Shown here: positions 8,056-16,304 of the stretch, in pieces | How positions within the stretch are numbered: position 1 is the stretch's first letter | Layout: every line of letters starts with the position of its first letter | From: an uncultured Oscillospiraceae bacterium | Lineage (GTDB): Bacteria; Bacillota; Clostridia; Oscillospirales; Oscillospiraceae | Direction: 5' to 3' | DNA: 64,000 nt | Assembly: GCA_947626845.1 (NCBI GenBank) | Contig: CANQTW010000006.1 | Location: forward strand, 39,361 to 103,360 | Translations under genes and position numbers: made by a program | The notes under the pieces: generated by a model | The model's database searches: none | Told to the model about the DNA's origin: nothing | What the model saw: only the letters and a program-made list of their open reading frames with translations

Positions 8056-8775
8056 TTATAAATCCTCCGGAAACTCCACGAAGGCCCTTTTTATGCCCAG
8101 GGCGCTGGCTGCGGCAAGCTTTTGCCGCAGCGTTTTTTCGTCGTCCCAGATCAAGACCTCCGTGCGGGTCCCGTTCAGGCGGGAGGCCGTGTTGGCGCAC
8201 AGGGCGGGGGAGTAAAAGGGCGTCAGGGGCGGAAGGTCCGTTCTCCTGACCGTCCGTCCCAGCCCCGCGCGGCAGGGCAGGAGATAGCGGGTACAGAGCG
8301 TACTGAGCGTCAGGGCGAGCCTGTCCGCGCCGTAGAGGTCGGCAAGCCGCCTGAGCCTCTCCTCATACGTCCCGCCGGTATTTTGCGCCGTAATTAGCAC
8401 AAGGGAGTCGGGCGCGGCGGCGGCATACCCCTGGGGCAGATAGAGCTCCAGTCCGGCGCGCGCCGCCATCCGGTCCAGCACACCGCAAAACCGAATAAGG
8501 CCCCCGGTGGGGCGGGGAAGCGCCAGCGCCAGGCCCCGACACCCGACGAGGCGGCACTGGCAGAGGAGCGTCCTGGCCAGGGCCTCGTGGGGGCCATAGC
8601 CTGAAAAGGCCGAAGCGTCCGCCGCCATCAGGTCGATCCGGACCCTGGACAGGGGGGCGCGGGTGAGCTTCAAATCCCGTCCCAGCCGCCACAGCCGCGC
8701 CGCCACGGGGCCGTACAGAGCGGCTTTTTCCACATGCTCCGCCGAGGCCGTGAGATAAATTTTCATTTCATCCAT
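8056..8775 (-). CDS. conserved hypothetical protein, 239 aa
   Basis: I do not recognise a named family. The protein is soluble, without a signal peptide, and alternates hydrophobic strands with Arg-rich helices (ALARTLLCQCRLVGCRGLAL, GLELYLPQGYAAA, DSLVLITAQNTGG, RLALTLSTLCTRYLL). The pattern is compatible with a TIM-barrel-like fold, and the ending EVLIWDDEKTLRQKLAAA resembles the end of some glycosidase-18-type barrels; this is weak evidence. The start at 8775 has AGGGA at good spacing; ATGs at 8781 and 8766 are alternatives. It is divergent from yqeG, so the two may share a control region. Confidence 0.55.
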   Translation of the reverse strand: MDEMKIYLTASAEHVEKAALYGPVAARLWRLGRDLKLTRAPLSRVRIDLMAADASAFSGYGPHEALARTLLCQCRLVGCRGLALALPRPTGGLIRFCGVLDRMAARAGLELYLPQGYAAAAPDSLVLITAQNTGGTYEERLRRLADLYGADRLALTLSTLCTRYLLPCRAGLGRTVRRTDLPPLTPFYSPALCANTASRLNGTRTEVLIWDDEKTLRQKLAAASALGIKRAFVEFPEDL

Positions 8776-8797
8776 ATACATTTCCCTGATTGTGTGT

Positions 8798-8803
8798 TAT
8801 ACT
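8798..8803 (+). promoter_or_regulatory. extended -10 promoter element of yqeG
   Basis: TGTTATACT combines an upstream TG with a near-consensus -10 box, 41 bases before the yqeG start. No good -35 is visible, as is usual for extended -10 promoters. Confidence 0.45.
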
Positions 8804-8843
8804 GCCTGTAGGTAAAAGAAATCTATGCGCGAGGATGGCGATT

Positions 8844-9344
8844 ATGCGGTTTTCCCTTTTCCCCCGGAAAAAATTCAAAAATGTGACGGAGATCACGCCG
8901 GAGGTCTTGCGGGAGCTGGGCGCGGAGCTTCTTCTTCTGGACGTGGACAACACCATCGCGCCCTACAAGACCCTGACGCTGGAAAAGTCCGTGACCGACT
9001 GGGCAGAGGGCCTTAAAAGGGCCGGCGTCACCCTCTTTATCGTGTCCAACAACAAGGGGGAGCGGCCGGAGGTCTTTGCCTCCCTTCTGGGCATTCCCTA
9101 CATCAAGCGGGCGGGCAAGCCCAGCCCCCGCGGGGTGCGGGAAGCGCTGGCCCGTACCGGCACGGCCCCGGAAAAGACGGCCCTGTCGGGGGATCAGATC
9201 TACACCGACACCATCGCCGCCAATCTGGCCGGCGTACATATGCTCCTGGTGGAGCCGATCAAATTTACCAACCCGTTTCTGGCGATCCGATATTTTTTGG
9301 AGCTTCCCTTCAGACGGGAAAAACGTAAAAAAAGGAGTGCATGA
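8844..9344 (+). CDS. yqeG: YqeG family HAD-IIIA phosphatase
   Basis: This 166-residue HAD-superfamily protein carries motif I, LLLDVDNTIAPY, with the nucleophilic Asp and the acid/base Asp two residues later, motif II, FIVSNN, a conserved Lys in AGKPSPRG, and motif IV, GDQIYTD. It matches the YqeG group, related to mitochondrial phosphatidylglycerophosphate phosphatases, so dephosphorylation of phosphatidylglycerol phosphate is possible but unproven in Firmicutes. GAGG sits nine bases before the ATG at 8844; the ATG at 8835 is too close to it. Its stop overlaps the start of the aminopeptidase gene by four bases. Confidence 0.85.
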   Translation: MRFSLFPRKKFKNVTEITPEVLRELGAELLLLDVDNTIAPYKTLTLEKSVTDWAEGLKRAGVTLFIVSNNKGERPEVFASLLGIPYIKRAGKPSPRGVREALARTGTAPEKTALSGDQIYTDTIAANLAGVHMLLVEPIKFTNPFLAIRYFLELPFRREKRKKRSA

Positions 9345-10417
9345 ACATGAACAACGTAAAGAAAATCTCCGCCGCTGTGGCGGGGAGCGAAGCCCAGGCC
9401 ATTTTTGTGACCAGCGACCAGAACAGGTACTACGCCACGGGGTTCGCCTCCTCCGCCGGGGAGCTGATCATCTGCGGCGACGGCCACGCCGCCCTTTTTA
9501 TCGACGCCCGCTATTTTGAGGAGGCCAGCCGGAGCATCACGGAGGTGGAGGTCATCCGTTCCAACGACAAGCCCGTCTACGAGATGATGAACGATTATTT
9601 CAAGGCCCATGGCGTCACAAGGCTGGCGGTGGAGGAGGGCTCGCTGAGCTACGCCGCCTATACGGCCCTTCAGGGCAAGCTGGAGCCGGAGTTTGTGCCG
9701 GGGCAGACTATCCTGCGGGATCTGCGGGCCGTCAAATCCGCCGAGGAGATGGAAATTCTCATCGCCGCCCAGCGGATCGCCGAGAAGGCGTATCTCAATA
9801 CCCTGAAGCTCATCACCCCGAACATCACGGAGCGGGAGCTGGCGGCGGAGCTGACCTGCCAGATGCTGAAGGCCGGCGCGCAGGACAAGTCCTTCGACCC
9901 CATCGTGGTCTCCGGCGCCCTCTCCAGCGTCCCCCACGGCAAGCCCAGGGACGTGAAGCTCCAGCGGGGCTTCCTGACCATGGACTTCGGCGCCCTCTAC
10001 AGGGGCTACTGCTCCGACACCACCCGCACCGTGGCCATCGGCGAGCCTACGGCGGAGATGGCGAAGGTGTACAACACCGTCCTGCGGGCCCAGGCGGAGG
10101 CCATCGCGGCGGCGAAGGCCGGCATGACCGGAAAGGAGCTGGACGGCGTGGCCCGTAAGGTCATCGCCGACGCCGGCTACGGGGAATACTTCTCCCACTC
10201 GCTCTCCCACGGCGTAGGCATCGACATCCACGAGTACCCCAACTGCTCCCCTAAGAGCGAGAACGTACTGCGGGCGGGCGACGTCATCTCCATGGAACCG
10301 GGCATCTACCTGCCGGGACAGTTCGGCGTGCGCATTGAGGACGTCATCGAGATCACGGAAAACGGCTGCTTCGACCTGACGGAGCTGCCCCGTGAGCTGG
10401 AGGTTTACTGCGCCTGA
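9341..10417 (+). CDS. Xaa-Pro aminopeptidase (M24B, PepP/PepQ-like)
   Basis: A metallopeptidase with the creatinase-like N-terminal domain (residues 1-125) and the pita-bread catalytic domain. The five metal ligands can be seen: Asp in FLTMDFGALYRGYCSDTTRT (two Asp), His in SLSHGVGIDIHEYP, Glu in ISMEPGIYLPG and Glu in GVRIEDV. It should release N-terminal residues next to proline. The ATG at 9341 overlaps the yqeG stop; the ATG at 9347 is equally possible, since AAAGGAG is better spaced for it. The gene stands upstream of efp, a common order in Firmicutes; EF-P helps translate proline runs, so the two share a proline theme. Confidence 0.9.
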   Translation: MNMNNVKKISAAVAGSEAQAIFVTSDQNRYYATGFASSAGELIICGDGHAALFIDARYFEEASRSITEVEVIRSNDKPVYEMMNDYFKAHGVTRLAVEEGSLSYAAYTALQGKLEPEFVPGQTILRDLRAVKSAEEMEILIAAQRIAEKAYLNTLKLITPNITERELAAELTCQMLKAGAQDKSFDPIVVSGALSSVPHGKPRDVKLQRGFLTMDFGALYRGYCSDTTRTVAIGEPTAEMAKVYNTVLRAQAEAIAAAKAGMTGKELDGVARKVIADAGYGEYFSHSLSHGVGIDIHEYPNCSPKSENVLRAGDVISMEPGIYLPGQFGVRIEDVIEITENGCFDLTELPRELEVYCA

Positions 10418-10447
10418 TAGTTTTTTCATCGTTTGACAGATTTTCTC

Positions 10448-10476
10448 TTGCAAAAAGAGAGAATATGATGTAGAAT
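10448..10476 (+). promoter_or_regulatory. candidate promoter of efp
   Basis: TTGCAA (10448-10453) and TAGAAT (10471-10476) are 17 bases apart, directly upstream of the hairpin-rich leader. A TTGACA at 10433 with TATGAT 25 bases later is a poorer alternative. Confidence 0.4.
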
Positions 10477-10490
10477 AAATCAGATGCTCT

Positions 10491-10618
10491 ATTACTCCGG
10501 CGATCAAATGATCGCAGGAGTAATATTGGCCATGTGTTGCGGTTGCCGCGCAGCGGCGAGCAAAACGGCCTTTAAATTAGATATTAAATCGGCAATTCAA
10601 TAATGCCGATTTAATATC
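10491..10618 (+). promoter_or_regulatory. structured 5' leader of efp, three consecutive hairpins
   Basis: Three hairpins follow each other. The first is ATTACTCC/GGAGTAAT with an inner CGATCA/TGATCG (10491-10524). The second is a tiered stem, GGCC/GGCC, TTGC/GCAA and GCCGC/GCGGC (10528-10570). The third is a perfect 15-base stem GATATTAAATCGGCA/TGCCGATTTAATATC (10580-10618). The ribosome site GGGAGG follows 17 bases later. No T-run follows any stem, so this looks like a leader rather than a terminator. No known riboswitch class was recognised. Confidence 0.55.
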
Positions 10619-10650
10619 AGCAATACTACTCTACGGGAGGATATAAAAAC

Positions 10651-11220
10651 ATGGCTACCATTACCGCCAGCGATTTCAGAAACGGCAAGACTTTTGAGTA
10701 TGAGGGAAAGCCCGTTGTCGTTGTGGAGTTCCAGCACGTCAAGCCCGGCAAGGGCGCGGCGTTTGTCCGTACCAAGATGAAGAACCTCATCACCGGCGCC
10801 GTCACCGAGACGTCCTTCAACCCCACCGCCAAGTTCGAGGAGGCGTTTGTGGAGCGCAAGGAGGCCGAGTACCTCTACCAGGACGGCGAGCTCTACTACT
10901 TCATGGACCCGGAGACCTATGAGCAGGAGCCTGTTTCCGCCGCCAAGCTGGGCGACAACTTCCGCTTTGTCAAGGAGAACATGATCTGCACCATCTCCAG
11001 CTACAAGGGCGACGTTTTCTCCGTGGACCCTCCCAACTTCGTGGAGCTGGAGGTCGTGGACACCGATCCCGGCTTTGCCGGCAACACCGCCACCAACACC
11101 TTAAAGCCCGCCACGCTGGAGACCGGCACCGAGATCAAGGTGCCCCTCTTTATCAACGTTGGCGATAAGATCCGCATCGACACCCGCGTGGGCGAGTATC
11201 TTGAGCGCGCTAAGGGATAA
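10651..11220 (+). CDS. efp: elongation factor P
   Basis: EF-P binds between the P and E sites of the ribosome and relieves stalling at proline stretches. The 189-residue length is typical. Domain I carries [20 protein letters not shown] and [16 protein letters not shown], with the conserved Lys in the PGKGAA loop, the position that is post-translationally modified in some bacteria. Domains II and III follow with [26 protein letters not shown] and the ending [19 protein letters not shown], the signature of the family. It has a strong ribosome site and sits downstream of aminopeptidase P behind an unusual leader. The next gene follows after 66 bases and probably shares the transcript. Confidence 0.97.
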   Translation: MATITASDFRNGKTFEYEGKPVVVVEFQHVKPGKGAAFVRTKMKNLITGAVTETSFNPTAKFEEAFVERKEAEYLYQDGELYYFMDPETYEQEPVSAAKLGDNFRFVKENMICTISSYKGDVFSVDPPNFVELEVVDTDPGFAGNTATNTLKPATLETGTEIKVPLFINVGDKIRIDTRVGEYLERAKG

Positions 11221-11286
11221 GTGACGTCCTTTACCGGCAAGTAAGGTTCATTTCAACAGACTGATCTTTGAAGGAGGATATTTCAA

Positions 11287-11784
11287 ATGACACCTGCTGA
11301 GAAAGTGGCTTATATCAAGGGCCTTATGGAAGGCATGGGCATGGACACCGAGAAGGGCGAGGGCAAGATTCTGGCGGCTGTTGTGGACGCCCTGGAGGAC
11401 CTGGCTCTGGGCCAGGAGGACCTGCAGGACGCCATCGAGGAGCTGAACGACGGCCTGGACGCCGTCTCCGACGATCTGGAGTTGGTGGAGAGCGTTGTCT
11501 ACGAGGAAGAGGACCCCGACGGCGGCTGCAGCTGCGGCCATCGTCACCACCATCATCACTGCTGTGAGGATGACGAGGACGAGGACTACGAATACGAGGT
11601 GGTCTGCCCCGCCTGCGGCGCCGAGCTCGTCCTGGAGGAGGGCGACCTGGAGCAGGGCGTTATCAGCTGCCCTGAATGCGGCGAGACCCTTGAGCTTGAC
11701 CTTACCGAGGTCGAGGATGGGGACGACGACGATGACGACGACTACGAGGAGTACGACGACGAGGACCTGGAGCCGGAGGAGTGA
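11287..11784 (+). CDS. CD1247-type N-terminal domain protein with C-terminal zinc ribbon
   Basis: This 165-residue acidic protein starts with a helical domain (MTPAEKVAYIKGLMEGMGM to about residue 75) of the CD1247 N-terminal type, known from clostridial efp neighbourhoods. Then come a metal-binding-like cluster, CSCGHRHHHHHCC, an Asp/Glu run, a four-cysteine zinc ribbon (CPACGAEL and CPECGETL), and a very acidic tail of about 30 residues. The function is unknown. The recurrent position after efp suggests a link to translation, but this is inference. The ribosome site AAGGAGGATATTTCAA is strong. Confidence 0.8.
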   Translation: MTPAEKVAYIKGLMEGMGMDTEKGEGKILAAVVDALEDLALGQEDLQDAIEELNDGLDAVSDDLELVESVVYEEEDPDGGCSCGHRHHHHHCCEDDEDEDYEYEVVCPACGAELVLEEGDLEQGVISCPECGETLELDLTEVEDGDDDDDDDYEEYDDEDLEPEE

Positions 11785-11870
11785 CATCCATAGGCCGTTC
11801 CGCCGCCGAGACAGGGAAATTCGACTCGAATCCTTACCCGTTTTGGGGCAGCGCCCTTAAACGGGAATCA

Positions 11871-11896
11871 GGCCGCCCGATGGACGGCCTTTTTTC
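11871..11896 (+). terminator. intrinsic terminator
   Basis: GGCCG and CGGCC, with CC/GG able to extend the stem, are followed by TTTTTT. It lies 87 bases after the zinc-ribbon gene and closes the transcript that includes efp. Confidence 0.75.
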
Positions 11897-11937
11897 GTGT
11901 TTTTTTGCGTATATGTGTCTATGACTTTTGGTGTGCT

Positions 11938-13809
11938 ATGATCGATCTATCCGTACAAAAAATCCGTATTGCCTTTGAGAAGGGCAACGATATCTTAAAG
12001 GGCGTCACCTTTGACATCACGGCGGGGGAGCATGTGGGCATCCTTGGCCGCAACGGGGCGGGGAAGACCACCCTCTTTCGCATCATCTCCGGCGCGCTGG
12101 AGGCCGACGAGGGCATTGTTGTCACGGCGCCGGGGAAGCGTGTGGGCGTTCTGAGCCAGCTGCCCGTGTACCCGGAGTATTTTACCGGAGAGGACGTGCT
12201 GCGGCAGGCCCAGAGGCGCATCGAGCGCATGGGCCGGCAGATGGAGGAGCTGGAGGAGAAGATGGCCTCCGGCGGCGCTGACGCCGGCACCCTCCGGGCC
12301 TACGACAGCCTGTCCGCTGAATTTCAGCGCCTGGGCGGCTGGGAGCTGGAGCGCTTTCGGGACACGGTGGCAAACGGCCTGGGCATCCCCCGCGTCCAGC
12401 GGGAACAGCCCTACGCGGAGCTGTCCGGCGGGGAAAAGACCCGCCTTAACCTGGCCCGTCTCATTTTGGAGGACACGGACATCCTCCTGCTGGACGAGCC
12501 CACCAACCACCTGGATATGTCCGCCGCGGAGTGGCTGGAGGAGTATCTGGGCCGCTTCAAGGGCACTGTCCTGGCCATTTCCCACGACAGGTATTTTCTG
12601 GACAAAACTGTCAGTCGGGTCATCGAGATCGTGGACGGCCTGCCGGAGTTTTATAACGGGAACTATACCTTTTACCTTCAGGAAAAGAAGCGCCGGTACG
12701 AGGAGCGGCTAAAGCAGTACGAAAAGCAGGAGGCCAAGATCGCCCAGCTTCAAAAGGCCGCGGACGATCTGCATCTCTGGGCCTTTATGGGGAATGATAA
12801 GCTCCACAAGCGCGCCTTCTCCATTGAAAAGCGCATCGAGAGGATGCGCGTGACGGACAGGCCCAAAGAGGAGGCCAGGATGCGCTCCCGCTTTGGCGAG
12901 AGGGAGTTTCGCGGGGACGAGGTGCTTGTGGTCAGGGGCGTGACCAAATCCTTCGGCGACAGGCGTATCCTGGACGAGACGGAGCTTTTGATCGAACCGA
13001 AGGAATCCGTGGCCCTCATCGGGGACAACGGCACGGGCAAGTCCACCTTGGTGAAGATGATCATGGGCCTGGAGCCCACGGACACCGGCTTCATCCGCTT
13101 GGGCCCCGCCGTGAAGGCCGCCTATCTGCCCCAGACCGTGCGCTTTGAGGATGAAAACCTCTCCGTACTGGAGGCCATGATGTATGAGGCGAAATGTACG
13201 CAGCAGGAGGCCCGTGATAGGCTGGCGGCCTACCTTTTCCGGGGGGAGAGCGTCTTTACCCGCGTGGCCGACCTGTCCGGCGGGGAGCGCAGCAGGCTCA
13301 AGCTGTGTATGCTGATGCGCTCGGACATCAATTTCTTGATTTTGGACGAGCCTACCAACCACCTGGACGCGGCCAGCCGCGAGTGGATCGAGGAGGCCCT
13401 CTCCGACTACACCGAGGCCCTTTTGTTCGTCTCCCACGACAGGTATTTCATCAGCCGCTTTGCCACACGCATCTGGGCTATGGAGAACGGAACGCTTCGG
13501 GATTACCGCATGGGCTTTGACGAGTACCGGGCGTACCTTGACCGGCAGAAGCAGCTGGCCCAGACTGTGGCCGCCAAGGCGGAAAAGCCGAAAAAGGAGC
13601 CGAAAAGGCCCCCGGCGGCCAGGGGCGGCGGCACGGCGAAGCTGGAGCGGGAGATCGAGAGGTTAGAGGGTCGGATCGCCGAAAACGAGGCCGCCCAGGA
13701 GGCCGCCGCTACGGACTATCAGCGGCTTATGGAGCTGACGGAGGAGCATCAGGCCCTCACCAACGACCTGGAGGAGCTGTACCGCGCCTGGGAGGAGGCA
13801 TCGGAATGA
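11938..13809 (+). CDS. ABC-F family ATPase
   Basis: A 623-residue soluble protein with two ABC cassettes and no membrane segments. The first cassette has Walker A GRNGAGKTT, signature LSGGEKTRL and Walker B ILLLDEPTNHLD; the second has GDNGTGKST, LSGGERSRL and FLILDEPTNHLD. Between them is a charged linker (about residues 235-315, KKRRYEERLKQYEKQEAKIA) like the P-site tRNA interaction motif of ABC-F proteins, and the last 70 residues form a coiled coil. ABC-F proteins act on the ribosome, as translation factors or antibiotic-resistance factors; the subgroup cannot be decided here. The start is the ATG at 11938, at the beginning of the first strand (MIDLSVQKIRIAF); its ribosome site is weak. 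Confidence 0.92.
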   Translation: MIDLSVQKIRIAFEKGNDILKGVTFDITAGEHVGILGRNGAGKTTLFRIISGALEADEGIVVTAPGKRVGVLSQLPVYPEYFTGEDVLRQAQRRIERMGRQMEELEEKMASGGADAGTLRAYDSLSAEFQRLGGWELERFRDTVANGLGIPRVQREQPYAELSGGEKTRLNLARLILEDTDILLLDEPTNHLDMSAAEWLEEYLGRFKGTVLAISHDRYFLDKTVSRVIEIVDGLPEFYNGNYTFYLQEKKRRYEERLKQYEKQEAKIAQLQKAADDLHLWAFMGNDKLHKRAFSIEKRIERMRVTDRPKEEARMRSRFGEREFRGDEVLVVRGVTKSFGDRRILDETELLIEPKESVALIGDNGTGKSTLVKMIMGLEPTDTGFIRLGPAVKAAYLPQTVRFEDENLSVLEAMMYEAKCTQQEARDRLAAYLFRGESVFTRVADLSGGERSRLKLCMLMRSDINFLILDEPTNHLDAASREWIEEALSDYTEALLFVSHDRYFISRFATRIWAMENGTLRDYRMGFDEYRAYLDRQKQLAQTVAAKAEKPKKEPKRPPAARGGGTAKLEREIERLEGRIAENEAAQEAAATDYQRLMELTEEHQALTNDLEELYRAWEEASE

Positions 13810-14567
13810 AAAAAACCGCCCGTTATCTGATCCCTATTGTCATCCTGCTGGTTCTGGCGGCGTTTTTTCAGTTTGCCATGATTGGCTACCGCTTTCTGTC
13901 CGTGTGCTTTGTGGGCGCCGCGGCGCTGATCTTCTGCTATATGCTCCTGCGGCTCCTGTCCGCCAGGCATAAAAAGGCCGCCGCCGCGCTGAGGGGTTTC
14001 CTCAATGTCTGCGTGGTTTTGGGCTTCCTGGCGGTCTTTGTCACCGAGGGCTACGTGGTGGCGGAGCGTATCAACGCCCGCCCCGGCGAGACGGAAGAGC
14101 GTTACGCCGTGGTGCTGGGCGCCGGCGTCAACGGAACGGTCCCCTCCAGGGCCCTGCGGGTGCGTCTGGAGACGGCGCTGAAATTTGCCCGTGAGAACCC
14201 GGACGCCGTTCTGGTGCTCTCCGGCGGCCAGGGGGCGGGGGAGGATATCTCCGAGGCCCAGTGTATGTTTACCTGGCTCACAGGCCAGGGGGTGGACGCC
14301 GCCCGCCTTATTCTGGAGGATCAGTCCACCAGCACCGAGGAAAACCTGACCTTCTCCCGTCGGAAGCTTACGGAGCTGGGAGCGGAACAGAAGAACGTGA
14401 CCGTCATCACCGGCGGCTACCACATCGCCCGCGCCCGCTTGATGGCCGCCGATCTGGGCTATCCCTCCACCACCGCCCGCGCCGCCTACTCCGGTTACCC
14501 CGTCCTGGAGTTGAACTACTACCTCCGGGAGGTCCCGGCCATATGGTGGTATCTTCTGAGGCGGTAA
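13806..14567 (+). CDS. YdcF/SanA/ElyC family (DUF218) membrane protein
   Basis: The 253-residue protein has three hydrophobic stretches in its first 85 residues (LIPIVILLVLAAFFQFAMIG, FVGAAALIFCYMLLRLL and LNVCVVLGFLAVFVTEGYVV), then an extracellular or cytoplasmic DUF218 domain. Family motifs are AVVLGAGVNGTVPS, ALKFARENPDAVLVLSGGQG, STSTEENL and VTVITGGYHIARARL. Relatives (SanA, ElyC) affect cell-envelope integrity, and ElyC acts in envelope polysaccharide precursor metabolism in E. coli. The ATG overlaps the ABC-F stop by four bases. An R1 repeat block follows. Confidence 0.85.
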   Translation: MKKTARYLIPIVILLVLAAFFQFAMIGYRFLSVCFVGAAALIFCYMLLRLLSARHKKAAAALRGFLNVCVVLGFLAVFVTEGYVVAERINARPGETEERYAVVLGAGVNGTVPSRALRVRLETALKFARENPDAVLVLSGGQGAGEDISEAQCMFTWLTGQGVDAARLILEDQSTSTEENLTFSRRKLTELGAEQKNVTVITGGYHIARARLMAADLGYPSTTARAAYSGYPVLELNYYLREVPAIWWYLLRR

Positions 14568-14622
14568 CAATACAAAATGCAGATCAAAATAGGGACTGTG
14601 AAAAAAGTCTATGATGCAAAAA

Positions 14623-14760
14623 GGGCGGGTTGTAGAACCCGCCCCTACGGCGTTTAATAGAGATGTTTCGTTAATGGCCGTACGGGCCGCCGCCCACGGC
14701 GGCCCACGAATTCCCGAAAATCTATTTATAAACCGTAGGGGCGGGTTCTAAACCCGCCCG
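14623..14760. repeat. R1 palindromes, three in a row
   Basis: Three related palindromes (GGGCGGGTTGTAGAACCCGC, GGGCCGCCGCCCACGGCGGC and GGGGCGGGTTCTAAACCCGC) are separated by AT-rich spacers in the convergent gap between the ydcF-like gene and the first lipoprotein gene. They occupy most of the 261-base gap and no gene is seen in it. Confidence 0.75.
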
Positions 14761-14828
14761 TGCGGATGGTTCGCCTTTTTGCTTCTGGGGCTCTTTTTTC
14801 ACAGCCCCTGTGGCGTAATAAATAAAGC

Positions 14829-16175
14829 TTATCCGATTTCCTCATGACCCAACGCCGTGTACGCCTTGATCAGCAGGGCCGTAAGCTCGGCCTCGTCCAG
14901 AGAGAAGATATTGACCGTATCCGTGGGCTTTTCCACACTGCCGCCGACGGTAAAGGAAACCGTCAGCGGGTCGGAGCGGGTCTGCCCGTCGGAGGTAACC
15001 GACGTGTTGTCAAAGCTGAAGCCGCTGTCCGTCACATGGAGGTCTCCGCTCAAGCCGCCGCTCTTTTTCGGGGTGACCAGCGAAAGGGAGACTTTTCCCC
15101 GCTCATAGGTTGTGGTCAGGACGGCGCTTTCGCCGGCCTTCTCCAGGGTAAGGGTGTGGCTCCAGCCGCTCTCGCCTGTGAGCGGGCGGCTTTTGAGGGT
15201 GACGGCCTCCTCCTTTTGGGTAAAGGTAAAGGTCTCGCCGTTCTCCGTGAAGAAATTCGCCTCCAGCGCCGTTTGAGAGGCGTCGGGGCCGGTAAAGGTA
15301 AGGCTTACGGAAATCAGACAGCCGTTGGCGGCAAAGGACCCGCGGCACTTGACGGCGGGGGAGTCCAGGCTGTCCGTGTCCGCCCCGCTTCCCGCCAGGG
15401 CGGCCTTCAGGCCGGGGAAGATATCGCCAATCTTCTCCCAACAGGCCGCCACAGCCGCGCCGTCCGTGTCCACCGTGATCATACAGCCGTCGGTCTTTTG
15501 CTCCCCGTACTGCACGGCGGCCCGCTCCACGGCCACATCAGAGGCGGCCAGAAGCTCGTCAAAGGCCTTATCCAGCCGTTTTTCCGCCTCCTCCTGGCTG
15601 ATCCGCGGGGCGGACCGGACGCCGTCCAACAGGCCCTCCAGCTCCTTCAGGGAGGCCATCGTGTCCTCCTCCATAAGCGCGCCCAGGGCGCTGCCGCTGG
15701 CCTGCTCATAGATATCCGCCGGCTTAAAGCCGTAGTACTCCTGGCCCAGGACCTCCGGCAGGCTGACGCCGAAGAACTCCGGATCGGCGTACAGCCGGAC
15801 GGCGCCCTGGCCGGTGACGGCGTTGAGGCTGATCCTTCCGGCCTTCCGGTCAAAGGTCAGGCCGGCGGTGAGCGCACCCCGCTCCTCCGTATCCGCCAGC
15901 GTCAGGGTGAAGGCGCCGGAATCGGCCCGAACCCCCGCCAGCGCCGCCAGGGGAGATTCGGCATAGCGCTTTTTGAGCGCGTCACAGGTGTTTTTCATAT
16001 TGAGCCGCAAAAACCCCGCTGGGTCTTTCTCCGGGGAGGGCATTTGCTCAACGCTGACCAGCAGATCGGCCACGCCCATGAAGCCGCCCTTTTTCCCGCA
16101 GGCCACCAGGGAAAGCGCCAGCGCCAAAGCCAGCGCCAGACAGATCAGCCTGTATGTACAGGTTTTCAAGATCAT
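14829..16175 (-). CDS. lipoprotein of unknown function, 448 aa
   Basis: The N-terminus is a lipoprotein signal: basic start, LALALALALSLVAC with the lipobox LVAC, then CGKKGG. The mature protein is a long, soluble, beta-rich domain without recognised motifs (LTLADTEERGALTAGLTFD, KAGRISLNAVTGQG). Its middle part resembles the lipoprotein at 16305: both have a short segment with FFG or FLG followed by EYYGFKP or TFYGLAP, then helical stretches and a beta-rich C-terminal half. They are probably old paralogues. It has its own promoter on the minus strand (16210-16237) after a terminator. The location next to the MBOAT/DHHW pair suggests an envelope role, by context only. Confidence 0.7.
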   Translation of the reverse strand: MILKTCTYRLICLALALALALSLVACGKKGGFMGVADLLVSVEQMPSPEKDPAGFLRLNMKNTCDALKKRYAESPLAALAGVRADSGAFTLTLADTEERGALTAGLTFDRKAGRISLNAVTGQGAVRLYADPEFFGVSLPEVLGQEYYGFKPADIYEQASGSALGALMEEDTMASLKELEGLLDGVRSAPRISQEEAEKRLDKAFDELLAASDVAVERAAVQYGEQKTDGCMITVDTDGAAVAACWEKIGDIFPGLKAALAGSGADTDSLDSPAVKCRGSFAANGCLISVSLTFTGPDASQTALEANFFTENGETFTFTQKEEAVTLKSRPLTGESGWSHTLTLEKAGESAVLTTTYERGKVSLSLVTPKKSGGLSGDLHVTDSGFSFDNTSVTSDGQTRSDPLTVSFTVGGSVEKPTDTVNIFSLDEAELTALLIKAYTALGHEEIG

Positions 16176-16209
16176 CGCATCCTTTCAGCGTATTATCGTA
16201 TACTCAGAA

Positions 16210-16237
16210 ATTATAGTCCTGAAAACCGCAAAGTCAA
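16210..16237 (-). promoter_or_regulatory. promoter of the 14829-16175 lipoprotein gene
   Basis: On the minus strand TTGACT (16237-16232) and a perfect TATAAT (16215-16210) are separated by 16 bases, ending 34 bases before the gene start. Confidence 0.65.
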
Positions 16238-16242
16238 GGGAA

Positions 16243-16273
16243 AACGGGAGAAAGCTTTCGCTCTCCCCCGTTA
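16243..16273 (-). terminator. terminator after the 16305-17696 lipoprotein gene
   Basis: On the minus strand AACGGGGGAGAG and CTTTCTCCCGTT form a long stem with a GAAA-type loop, followed by TTCCC. Together with the promoter at 16210 it separates the two paralogous lipoprotein genes into two transcription units. Confidence 0.6.
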
Positions 16274-16304
16274 AGATTTACTAAAGAAACGATTAATCTG
16301 CAAA

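Noticed and set aside
14844..16274. 476-codon plus-strand frame opposite the first lipoprotein gene
   Set aside because: Low-complexity Gln/Gly/Arg composition typical of antisense frames; the minus gene has promoter, lipobox and start.
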